Assembly (NCBI GenBank): GCA_049323435.1
Contig: JBMOMX010000033.1
Coordinates: 1-64,000, forward strand
DNA from: UBA11222 sp049323435
GTDB lineage: Bacteria > Pseudomonadota > Alphaproteobacteria > UBA11222
Direction of reading: 5' to 3'
DNA length: 64,000 bases
Shown here: positions 44,519-52,008 of the stretch, piece by piece
Layout of the letters: every line of letters starts with the position of its first letter
Numbering within the stretch: position 1 is the first letter of the stretch
Notes under the pieces: generated by a model
Told to the model about the DNA's origin: nothing
Seen by the model: only the letters and a program-made list of their open reading frames with translations
Databases searched by the model: none
Made by a program: the position numbers and the translations under genes

Positions 44519-45703
44519 ATGAGTGAGGTGCAGGACGCGCACAGCCCGCCGCACGTCCCGGCAGCGGATGCCGGGACGGCCGGGGCGGCTGTTCAGTTTT
44601 CCCAATCCGCAATTGGCGCGATGGCCGCCATCCGGGGGAACTGGGTCATTTCCGGACTGGCGGCGGCCGATACTGTTTTGCGCAACTGGCGGCCCGCCGG
44701 CCAACAGCGTGTGGTGTTCGATCTTGGCGGACTGGAACGGCTCGACACGGCCGGAGCCTGGATATTGTACCGGAGTGCAAGGGAGCTGCGTGCCGCAGGC
44801 ATGCAGGTTGAATTCAGCAATGCACAATCCGGGCACGCGGCCCTGCTGGCGCGGGCCGAAGCCAATGACAGGCCCGGTCCGGATACGCCGCCCCCGGTGA
44901 ATACCGCACTTTGGGTGCTGGCGGAAATTGGCCAGGGCATTACCGCAGCCGTCCTGGAAGCACGGGCGCTGCTGGGGTTTTTGGGACTGACCATGATGAC
45001 GCTGGGGCGCGCCATCCAGCAGCCATCACGGTTTCGCTGGACGCCAATGATCTATCATCTGGAGGCTATCGGTTTTAATGCGGTACCCATCGTTTCGCTG
45101 ATATCGTTTCTGATCGGCGTCGTGCTGGCCTATCAGGGGGCGACGCAATTGCGCCAGTTCGGGGCGGAAATATTTACCGTCGAACTGGTCGCGATTTCGG
45201 TCCTGCGCGAGATCGGCATTCTGCTGACCGCGATCATTGTTGCGGGCCGGTCCGGCAGCGCCTTCACGGCGCAGATCGGATCAATGAAACTGAACGAGGA
45301 AATCGACGCCATGCGCACTTTGGCGCTGGACCCGATGGAAATCCTGGTATTGCCCAGGGTTTTGGCGCTGATCATCGCGCTTCCGATGCTGGGATTTATT
45401 GCCGATATTATGGGCCTGTTCGGGGGCGCGCTGATGTGCTGGATTGTACTGGACATCACGCCGGGCCTGTATTTGCAGCGGCTGAATGAATGGGTGCCGC
45501 TGGCGCATTTCTGGGTTGGCATTATCAAGGCGCCATTCTTCGCACTGATGATCGGCCTGATCGGCTGTTTTCAGGGATTTCAGGTTGAAGGCAGCGCAGA
45601 ATCCGTCGGGCGTCTGACCACCCGCTCTGTGGTGCACGCGATCTTCGTGGTCATCGTCGTGGATGCGGCATTTTCCATTTATTTTGCGGTGATAAAATTT
45701 TGA
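44519..45703 (+). CDS. mlaE: MlaE permease with N-terminal STAS/MlaB-like domain
   Basis: The 394-residue protein has an N-terminal STAS-like domain (about 28-115: VVFDLGGLERLDTAGAWILYRSARELRAAGMQVEF), then the MlaE permease (IGFNAVPIVSLISFLIGVVLAYQGATQLRQFGAEIFTVELVAISVLREIGILLTAIIVAGRSGSAFTAQIGSM). The fusion replaces a separate mlaB, common in alphaproteobacteria. The complex moves phospholipids between the inner and outer membranes to keep lipid asymmetry. The mlaF start overlaps its stop. Confidence 0.95.
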   Translation: MSEVQDAHSPPHVPAADAGTAGAAVQFSQSAIGAMAAIRGNWVISGLAAADTVLRNWRPAGQQRVVFDLGGLERLDTAGAWILYRSARELRAAGMQVEFSNAQSGHAALLARAEANDRPGPDTPPPVNTALWVLAEIGQGITAAVLEARALLGFLGLTMMTLGRAIQQPSRFRWTPMIYHLEAIGFNAVPIVSLISFLIGVVLAYQGATQLRQFGAEIFTVELVAISVLREIGILLTAIIVAGRSGSAFTAQIGSMKLNEEIDAMRTLALDPMEILVLPRVLALIIALPMLGFIADIMGLFGGALMCWIVLDITPGLYLQRLNEWVPLAHFWVGIIKAPFFALMIGLIGCFQGFQVEGSAESVGRLTTRSVVHAIFVVIVVDAAFSIYFAVIKF

Positions 45704-46485
45704 GCACGCATCCGCCGCAGCACGAGGCCGTCATTTCCATCCGGGGACTGCGCACCGGCTTTGGGCCCGTGTGTATCCATGACGGGCTGGATCTGGATGT
45801 GTACAGGGGTGAAGTGCTGGGCATTGTCGGCGGATCGGGCACGGGCAAGTCCGTATTACTGCGCACCATCATCGGCCTGAACCCTGCCCTGGGGGGAACC
45901 ATCAAGGTCTTTGGCCAGGATCTTGCGGCGCTGCCTTTTCCGGAAAGGCGGGCCCTGGAGCGCCGCTGGGGCGTGCTGTTCCAGAATGGCGCCCTGTTTT
46001 CCTCGTTGACGGTCGCGCAGAATATCGAAGTTCCGATGCGCGAACATCTGGATTTGCCCCTGAACCTGATGCAGGAAATCGCCGCCATGAAGATTGCCAT
46101 GGTTGGGCTGCCGCCGGATGCCGGCGCCAAATATCCATCGGAGCTGTCCGGCGGCATGCGCAAGCGCGCAGGCCTGGCGCGGGCTTTGGCGCTGGATCCG
46201 GAAATCGTCTTTCTGGATGAACCCACGGCAGGACTTGATCCCATCGGGGCATCGGCGTTTGACGCCTTGATCCAGGAATTGCGCCAGGCCCTTGGATTAA
46301 CCGTATTCATGGTCACGCATGATCTGGACAGCCTGCATGCCATTTGCGATCGCATAGCGGTCATGGCTGAAAAACATGTTATCGTGGCGGGAAATATGAA
46401 GCAGATGCTAGAATATGATCATCCCTGGGTCAGGGAATATTTCCGCGGCCCGCGCGGACGCGCGGCCATACAGGCGAAAGAGTAA
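45700..46485 (+). CDS. mlaF: Mla phospholipid transport ATPase
   Basis: The 261-residue ABC ATPase has Walker A VGGSGTGKSVLLRTI, signature LSGGMRKRAGLARALALDP, Walker B IVFLDEPTAGLDP and the H-loop MVTHDLDSL. The GMRKR variant of the signature is typical of the MlaF group. The start is a TTG overlapping the mlaE stop (TTGA), implying translational coupling. Its own stop is the first base triplet of a 16-bp tandem repeat. Confidence 0.95.
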   Translation: MSTHPPQHEAVISIRGLRTGFGPVCIHDGLDLDVYRGEVLGIVGGSGTGKSVLLRTIIGLNPALGGTIKVFGQDLAALPFPERRALERRWGVLFQNGALFSSLTVAQNIEVPMREHLDLPLNLMQEIAAMKIAMVGLPPDAGAKYPSELSGGMRKRAGLARALALDPEIVFLDEPTAGLDPIGASAFDALIQELRQALGLTVFMVTHDLDSLHAICDRIAVMAEKHVIVAGNMKQMLEYDHPWVREYFRGPRGRAAIQAKE

Positions 46486-46540
46486 CAGTTAGAAAGTGTA
46501 ACAGTTAGAAAGTATAACAGTTAGAAAGTGTGGCAGTTAG
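46483..46540 (+). repeat. Tandem 16-bp repeat full of stop codons
   Basis: TAACAGTTAGAAAGTG occurs about 3.6 times (46483-46540), beginning with the TAA that ends mlaF and finishing right before the mlaD ATG. Each unit carries TAA and TAG. Sixteen is not a multiple of three, so stops fall in all frames. No ribosome site of normal form precedes mlaD. Confidence 0.9.
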
Positions 46541-47485
46541 ATGGAAACAAGGGCGAATCACATTCTGATCGGGGCTTTTACCCTGGCTGTGATCGTGGCG
46601 GCCTTCGGTTTCATTCTGTGGCTGGCCAAGACCGAAATTGATCAGCGCCTGGCAAGCTATGATATTTTGTTCGACGGCTCTGTGACCGGGCTGAATATTG
46701 CAGGCGATGTGCGTTATCAGGGCGTGCGCGTCGGTCAGGTCACTGAACTGCGGATTTATGAAAAAGATCCCAAATTTGTCCGTGTCCGGATTGAAATTGA
46801 CGCCAACACGCCCATTAATTCCGGATCGGTCGCCAGCCTGGAGTTTTTTGGCATTACCGGCGTGCTGTTCGTGCAGATCAGCAGTGGTGATCCGGATGCC
46901 CCGCCGCTGGCCCTGAAACCCGATCAGGAAGTGCCGATTATCGCATCTGGAAAATCAGGCCTGGATGAATTGTTTGCGGGCGCGCCGCGCCTTCTGGAGA
47001 ACGCGGCTGTGCTAATAGAGCGGCTGAGCATGATTGTAGACACGGATAACCGCAAATCTATCGCCAGCATTTTGAAAAGCACCGAAGCAGTCAGCGGCAG
47101 CATCGCCGGCCGGTCCGCGGAAATCAACGAGATGATTCTCAACACAAGTAAAATGAGCCGCGATTTTTCGGAAGTTTCCGGCAATCTGAATGCCCTGACG
47201 GCGCGGCTGGACCGGTTGAGCATGCAGGCCGAGACCACGCTGAACACGGACGTACACAAATTTCTGAACGAGGCCACCAGCCTGACCAGAGAGTTGAACG
47301 GCATCGTCAAGGATAACAAGCTGGCGATCAATAATTTTGGCGACCGGGGGCTGCGTGAATTTGCAACCTTTGTGGTTGAGGCGCGGCAATTGGTGACCAC
47401 CCTGGATCGTGTGGCGCAACGTCTGGAAAGCGATCCGGCGCGCTTTTTTCTTGGCAACTCGGCATCGGAGTTTCAGGCGCAATGA
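46541..47485 (+). CDS. mlaD: MlaD-family MCE-domain protein
   Basis: The 314-residue protein has one N-terminal membrane anchor (ILIGAFTLAVIVAAFGFILWLA), an MCE domain (YDILFDGSVTGLNIAGDVRYQGVRVGQVTEL...NSGSVASLEFFGITGVLFVQI) and a long helical, partly coiled-coil C-terminus. MlaD hexamers form the periplasmic lipid tunnel of the Mla complex. The long C-terminal helix (about 150 residues) exceeds E. coli MlaD and may extend the channel. The next gene overlaps it by four bases. Confidence 0.94.
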   Translation: METRANHILIGAFTLAVIVAAFGFILWLAKTEIDQRLASYDILFDGSVTGLNIAGDVRYQGVRVGQVTELRIYEKDPKFVRVRIEIDANTPINSGSVASLEFFGITGVLFVQISSGDPDAPPLALKPDQEVPIIASGKSGLDELFAGAPRLLENAAVLIERLSMIVDTDNRKSIASILKSTEAVSGSIAGRSAEINEMILNTSKMSRDFSEVSGNLNALTARLDRLSMQAETTLNTDVHKFLNEATSLTRELNGIVKDNKLAINNFGDRGLREFATFVVEARQLVTTLDRVAQRLESDPARFFLGNSASEFQAQ

Positions 47486-48147
47486 AAACAGGACATGCAT
47501 ATGCGCGCGCGGCTATGGCCCTGATTGCGGCTGGCGTCACATTATCCGCATGCGGTTTCAAGCTTCCCGGCAGCGGCCCCGCGCCGGATATTTATGATCT
47601 GTCTCCCAAAAGCAGCTTTGACGAAACGCTGCCCAGGGTTGATTTGCAATTGGTGGTGGAGGAGCCGAGCTCGGCTCGGGGGATCGATACGGATCGCGTT
47701 GCACTGCGCCCAAGACCGCTTGAGATCAAATATTTCGCCGGCGCGCGCTGGGTGGATCGCGGGCCGCGCATGGTTCAGATTTTATTGGTGGAATCGTTTG
47801 AAAATACCGGAAAAATTGTCTCGGTCGGGCGCCAATCCATCGGGCTGCGCCCTGATTTCAGCGTCAAGAGCGAGTTACGCGAATTTCAGGCCGAATATAC
47901 TGAAGCAAGCGCGTTACCCAATATTCATGTGCGGCTGAATGTCAAATTGATCAAAATGCCAGAGGCCCGGATTGTCGCCTCGCGGACTTTTGATCAGATA
48001 GAGCCATCATCCGGCAAAGAAATCACCGCCATCGTGCAAAGCTTCGACGAAACTCTGGGCAAGGTGATGCGCGGCGCGGTAGAGTGGACCCTGCGCGAAA
48101 CGGATGCACGCGCAAAGGCCGCGGCCAGGGAATCAGCCAGAGAATGA
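47482..48147 (+). CDS. ABC-transport auxiliary lipoprotein (PqiC-like)
   Basis: This 221-residue lipoprotein (lipobox LSAC) contains the conserved APDIYDLSPKSSF start and VALRPRPLEIKYFAGARWVDRGPRMVQILLVESFENTGKI, matching the ABC_trans_aux/PqiC family. Such proteins sit in the outer membrane and work with MCE transporters. Gene order after mlaD and the 4-base overlap (ATGA) support a role in this Mla-type system, replacing the E. coli MlaA/MlaC arrangement locally. Confidence 0.88.
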   Translation: MKTGHAYARAAMALIAAGVTLSACGFKLPGSGPAPDIYDLSPKSSFDETLPRVDLQLVVEEPSSARGIDTDRVALRPRPLEIKYFAGARWVDRGPRMVQILLVESFENTGKIVSVGRQSIGLRPDFSVKSELREFQAEYTEASALPNIHVRLNVKLIKMPEARIVASRTFDQIEPSSGKEITAIVQSFDETLGKVMRGAVEWTLRETDARAKAAARESARE

Positions 48148-48449
48148 ACCGGAGAATTGACGTACCGATATCCGATCAGGCTGCGCACATTGCGGCGCCA
48201 GCGGTTCCCTCACGCGCCGAACTGTCCTATTTGCGTCGCGGCATGTTTGAGCCGGGAGGGAAACTTCCTTTGTTTGACCGGCGTGGACAGGAAATCAATC
48301 CCGCTATCATACAGATCTGCCTGGCAAACAAATGGGCTGAACATTGGTTTGCCAATCCCGTCAAGCCCGACTGGCTGGTCTGCCGCCTGACTCAGGCCGG
48401 ACGAAATGTGGTCCAGCAATATTGGCCCATCAATGACAGTGAGGTTTAA
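48144..48449 (+). CDS. Conserved small protein of 101 residues, unknown
   Basis: From the ATG at 48144, overlapping the preceding stop (ATGA), the product contains AELSYLRRGMFEPGGKLPLFDRRGQEI and WAEHWFANPVKPDWLVCRLTQAGRNVV. This looks like a compact, probably winged-helix-like conserved protein that I have seen only as hypothetical in alphaproteobacteria. There is no signal peptide or membrane span. Its coupling to the Mla lipoprotein gene suggests co-expression. The function is unknown. Confidence 0.7.
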   Translation: MNRRIDVPISDQAAHIAAPAVPSRAELSYLRRGMFEPGGKLPLFDRRGQEINPAIIQICLANKWAEHWFANPVKPDWLVCRLTQAGRNVVQQYWPINDSEV

Positions 48450-48473
48450 CCGTTAGCAGAGGAGGAACGCGGG

Positions 48474-49151
48474 ATGGCGATGCTGGTTGCGGCGGGTTTG
48501 TTTTTTATCGGAATACATGTTTTTATTTCCAGTACGCCGTTGCGCGGCTGGCTGATCGCGCGCATCGGCGACCGGCTTTATCTGGGTTTGTTTTCGCTGT
48601 TGTCCTTCGCCGGTATCGGCTGGCTGATCTGGGCCTATATGCAGGCGGATCGTGTGGAACTGGGGCTGCCGCCGGCGTGGCTGCTGTTTTTGGCCGTAAT
48701 TGGCGCAATGGCCGGGCTGTGGCTCGCAGTTCTGGGGGCGCTCAGCCCCAATCCCACCACGGTTGATCAGGAAAAACTGCTGGCCTCGGAGTCTCCGGCG
48801 CGCGGCATTGTGCGTGTGACGCGGCATCCTTTTATGGTCGGGCTTGCGATCTGGGCCCTGGCCCATATGGTGCTGAACCCTGATACGGCATCGCTGGCCC
48901 TGTTCGGCACATTCTTTGTTCTGGCCGCCCTTGGCCCCTGGCTGATCGACAGCAAAAAAGCAAAGGCATTTACCGGCCAGTGGAAAAATTTTGCCGACGC
49001 CACCTCGGTCCTGCCTTTTGCGGCTATCCTGCGCGGACGCAATCAATTTGTCTCTCAGGAAATCGGCTGGTGGCGGCCTGTCGCAGCTGTGCTGGCGGTT
49101 ACCGTGCTGGTGGCTTTTCACGGCCTGTTTTTTGGCGCGCCGCTGTTTTAG
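48474..49151 (+). CDS. NnrU-family membrane protein
   Basis: This 225-residue membrane protein of about six spans has FIGIHVFISSTPLRGWLIARIGDRLYLGLFSLLS and RGIVRVTRHPFMVGLAIWALAHM, the core of the NnrU family. NnrU was named from denitrification gene clusters, and the RHP(F/L)MxG segment recalls NnrU/isoprenylcysteine methyltransferase-like folds. No nitrite or nitric oxide reductase genes are in the window, so a role in denitrification is unsupported here. A strong GAGGAGG site lies upstream. Confidence 0.9.
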   Translation: MAMLVAAGLFFIGIHVFISSTPLRGWLIARIGDRLYLGLFSLLSFAGIGWLIWAYMQADRVELGLPPAWLLFLAVIGAMAGLWLAVLGALSPNPTTVDQEKLLASESPARGIVRVTRHPFMVGLAIWALAHMVLNPDTASLALFGTFFVLAALGPWLIDSKKAKAFTGQWKNFADATSVLPFAAILRGRNQFVSQEIGWWRPVAAVLAVTVLVAFHGLFFGAPLF

Positions 49152-49202
49152 GCCGGGCGATCATCCACAAAGCTTCCGCCCCGCAGACGATCCCGGACCA
49201 GG

Positions 49203-49997
49203 TTAATTGAACATGGCGTCAATATCGTTCTGATCCGAACTTGCAGAGTCGGCTGGAGCAGCGGGTCTGGCTGGCGCCTTGGCGTTAGCCTTATCAGCGA
49301 TTTTCACCACGGTTTTGAGCGTGGCGGCGTCCGAAGAAGGCGCATCGCCCGCCATCAGCGCGTCTATTTCGGTTTGATCCTTGCCATTGCCTTTCAGTTG
49401 CGGCCCGTTCAGAATTTGTTCGCGCTTGCGGCGTTGGGCAGCGATTTCCTCCGGAATTTCCACCGGTTCAATGCCTTCTACACCTTCAACAAGTTTGGCG
49501 ACCTTATTGAGGCGCGTTTCAATATAGGTGAAGGTTTCGACCACTTTACTGATGCGTTGCCCGGTAATGTCCTGAAACGAACAGGCTTCAAAAATTCGCA
49601 TCACAGCGGCATTGACAAGTTCCTGATAGGCCTGCGGATCACTGGTGTCGGCAGCCATGATTTCTTCCGCCGCTTCCATGATCGCGTTTGTCGCTTCTTC
49701 GGTGGATTCCGCGATGGCTTCCAGTTCCTGGCCGGCGCGGGGAATGTACGCGCCGCTAAGATCGGCCGGTTGCAATGAGGCGATATCCTTGCGGGCCTGA
49801 TCTATATATTTCGAGAGATCGGCGAACTCGGTATATATTTTCGTATCAATGGACGAAAAATACGCCTGCATGGTGGAGATAAGAATGCCCGTGACAGATG
49901 CGACATCCACCAGCGAGATTGCCCGCTCATCACGGCCGCGAAGCAGCTGCACGAGTTCATCTATCCGTCTCGGCAGTTCAGCAGTATTGATCGCCAT
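49203..49997 (-). CDS. cheZ: Chemotaxis phosphatase CheZ with two FliM-like motifs
   Basis: CheZ removes phosphate from CheY-P. The 264-residue helical protein has the catalytic segment SFQDITGQRISKVV with D143 and Q147, the same numbers as in E. coli CheZ. The C-terminal region carries DQTEIDALM (207-215) and ends DQNDIDAMFN (255-264), two copies of a motif like the CheY-binding N-terminus of FliM. E. coli CheZ has one C-terminal CheY-binding helix. The ATG at 49997 follows GGGGAAAG. It is downstream of cheY in the same direction. Confidence 0.93.
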   Translation of the reverse strand: MAINTAELPRRIDELVQLLRGRDERAISLVDVASVTGILISTMQAYFSSIDTKIYTEFADLSKYIDQARKDIASLQPADLSGAYIPRAGQELEAIAESTEEATNAIMEAAEEIMAADTSDPQAYQELVNAAVMRIFEACSFQDITGQRISKVVETFTYIETRLNKVAKLVEGVEGIEPVEIPEEIAAQRRKREQILNGPQLKGNGKDQTEIDALMAGDAPSSDAATLKTVVKIADKANAKAPARPAAPADSASSDQNDIDAMFN

Positions 49998-50063
49998 AAC
50001 TTTCCCCGTTCCTGTCACAAAACAGATATTGTGACATCGTGATGTGATGATGTGGTGATTAAG

Positions 50064-50450
50064 TTAAAAATCACCCAGAACGGAGGCCATTTTGCCCTTG
50101 AGCGTGGCGGCATTGAACGGTTTCACGATGTAATTATTTACACCGGCCTTTTTCGCCGCCACAACATTTTCGGTTTTGGATTCTGCGGTCACCATGATGA
50201 AGGGCGTTTCCTTCAGGCGTTCATCAGCGCGGACTTCCTTCAGCAATTCAAACCCGGTCATGGGTTCCATATTCCAGTCGGAAATCACCAGACCATATTG
50301 CTTGGAGCGCATCTTCGCCAGCGCAGCAGAGCCATCTTCCGCCTCGTCGACATTCTCGAATCCCAATTGCTTCAGCAGATTACGGATGATGCGGATCATC
50401 GTCTTATAATCATCGACTACAAGCACCTGCATCGATAAATCTACAGCCAT
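50064..50450 (-). CDS. cheY: Chemotaxis response regulator CheY
   Basis: This is a single receiver domain of 128 residues with the acidic pair D13/D14, phospho-acceptor D58 (VISDWNM), T88 (MVTAE) and K110 (YIVKPF), all in CheY positions. It has no output domain. It pairs with cheZ 66 bases downstream. CheA, CheW and receptors are not in the window, so this pair lies apart from the main chemotaxis cluster. Confidence 0.95.
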   Translation of the reverse strand: MAVDLSMQVLVVDDYKTMIRIIRNLLKQLGFENVDEAEDGSAALAKMRSKQYGLVISDWNMEPMTGFELLKEVRADERLKETPFIMVTAESKTENVVAAKKAGVNNYIVKPFNAATLKGKMASVLGDF

Positions 50451-50681
50451 TTTGTATTCCCTCAGTCTGCAACCGTTAACAGATCAGCCCCGCAAGGCGC
50501 TTTGCCCTTCGTCCGCCGCTGTGGTGACAATAGAAATGTTTATTGAAGAAAATGTTAACCGCATGCAGAATTGACGTATATTTCGTGCAACAGGCGCGGA
50601 AATTTGCTTGTTCTTGAGCCTATGGCCCGGCTCGTGTATGAGTTTCAGGCTGAAAAGATTGAAAAGAAAAAAAGGGCTGAC

Positions 50682-51647
50682 ATGCGCCTGGTGCAGGATA
50701 TTACGCAGTTGCCGCCTGAATGCCGGGGTGCGGTTGTTGCGATTGGTAATTTTGATGGCGTGCATATCGGGCATCGCGCCGTACTGGCGGAAGCGGCGGA
50801 AATCGCGCGCGCCAGGGGCCGCCCCCTGGGCGCATTGGTGTTTGAGCCCCACCCCAGAGAGTTCTTTCATCCTGAGGCCCCCCGCTTCCGGCTGACGCCC
50901 CTGGCTGAAAAGACCCGCCTGCTGGCGGCGGCGGGAATCGACCTGCTTTATGTCGAAAAATTTGACGGAAGACTGGCCACGCGCCCGGCACAGGACTTCG
51001 TTATCCGCATTCTGGTTGAAGGACTGGGGGTCAGCCATATAGTCGTTGGTTATGATTTCCGCTTTGGCCAGAACCGCGATGGCGATGTATCCTTTTTACG
51101 GCGCGAAGGAGAAAAAGCAGGCTTTGGCGTCAGCGTCATCAATGCGGTTAAAACCACCTCCTCGGGCGAGCCTTATTCCTCGTCCCGCATCCGTGCGCAT
51201 TTGCAGGAGGGTCGGCCCCGCCGGGCGGCAGAATTACTCGGGCGCTGGTGGAGCATCGAAGGCCCCGTGCTGAGCGGGGACAGGCGCGGCCGGACCATTG
51301 GCTTTCCGACCGCAAATATCCGCCTGGATGATTGCATCGAACCCAGGCATGGCGTCTATGCCGTGCGGGCCGAACTGATGGATGGCCCTGACGCCGGCAT
51401 TTATAACGGCGTTGCCAATATCGGCCTGCGTCCGACATTTGACAAACAGGAAGTCATGCTGGAGGTGAACCTGTTCGCATTCTCCGGGGATTTATATGGC
51501 CGAAGGCTGCGGATATCATTCGTCGAATTTATCCGGGCTGAGCGCAAATTTGACGGCATAGACAGTCTGAAGGCGCAGATCAGCGCCGACAGCGTCACAG
51601 CCGGTGAATTGCTGCGCCAGCCCGAATATGCCGCAAACGCATTTTAA
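50682..51647 (+). CDS. ribF: Bifunctional riboflavin kinase / FAD synthetase
   Basis: RibF makes FMN and then FAD. An N-terminal nucleotidyltransferase domain (VVAIGNFDGVHIGHRAVL, FEPHPREFF, VVGYDFRFGQNRDGD, SSSRIRAHL) and a C-terminal kinase domain (GDRRGRTIGFPTANI, GVYAVRAEL, GVANIGLRPTF, FVEFIRAERKFDGIDSLKAQI) are both complete in 321 residues. I take the ATG at 50682 with AGGG upstream. The frame extends to 50571. Convergent with trxA. Confidence 0.97.
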   Translation: MRLVQDITQLPPECRGAVVAIGNFDGVHIGHRAVLAEAAEIARARGRPLGALVFEPHPREFFHPEAPRFRLTPLAEKTRLLAAAGIDLLYVEKFDGRLATRPAQDFVIRILVEGLGVSHIVVGYDFRFGQNRDGDVSFLRREGEKAGFGVSVINAVKTTSSGEPYSSSRIRAHLQEGRPRRAAELLGRWWSIEGPVLSGDRRGRTIGFPTANIRLDDCIEPRHGVYAVRAELMDGPDAGIYNGVANIGLRPTFDKQEVMLEVNLFAFSGDLYGRRLRISFVEFIRAERKFDGIDSLKAQISADSVTAGELLRQPEYAANAF

Positions 51648-51653
51648 GGGAGA

Positions 51654-51971
51654 TCAGATCGAGGATTTAATCCATTCCTCGATCTTGCTCTTGGGCAGGG
51701 CGCCAACCTTGGTGGCGGCAACCTGGCCATGCTGAAAGATCATCATTGTCGGAATGCCGCGCACGCCGTATTTCGCGGCCATGCCGGGATTATCATCGAC
51801 ATTCAGCTTTGCGATTGTCAGCCCCTTGATCTCGTTCGACAGCTCTTCCAGCGCGGGAGCAATCTGCTTGCAGGGGCCGCACCATTCCGCCCAGAAATCC
51901 ACCAGCACCGGGCCGGCAGCGTTAATCACGTCTTTTTCAAAATTTGCATCGGTGACGGTGGTCGTTGACAT
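51654..51971 (-). CDS. trxA: Thioredoxin
   Basis: The 105-residue thioredoxin has the active site WAEWCGPCK, GVRGIPTMMIF with the cis-Pro, and GALPKSKIEEWI at the end. The ATG at 51971 (MSTTTVTDANF) has AGGA upstream. The upstream frame to 52034 overlaps addA. It sits right after addA, a conserved alphaproteobacterial arrangement, and may be read from both its own promoter and the addBA transcript. Confidence 0.97.
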   Translation of the reverse strand: MSTTTVTDANFEKDVINAAGPVLVDFWAEWCGPCKQIAPALEELSNEIKGLTIAKLNVDDNPGMAAKYGVRGIPTMMIFQHGQVAATKVGALPKSKIEEWIKSSI

Positions 51972-52008
51972 GGTGATTCTGTCCTGAATGAATGATGTGT
52001 AGCCTAAT

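Noticed and set aside
46483..46540. Possible CRISPR-like array
   Set aside because: The 16-bp units are directly adjacent with no spacers, so this is a simple tandem repeat. No cas genes or spacer-separated repeats were seen anywhere in the window.
48474..49151. Denitrification cluster suggested by NnrU
   Set aside because: No nir, nor or nos genes or NnrR-type regulator are nearby. The family name alone does not support it.
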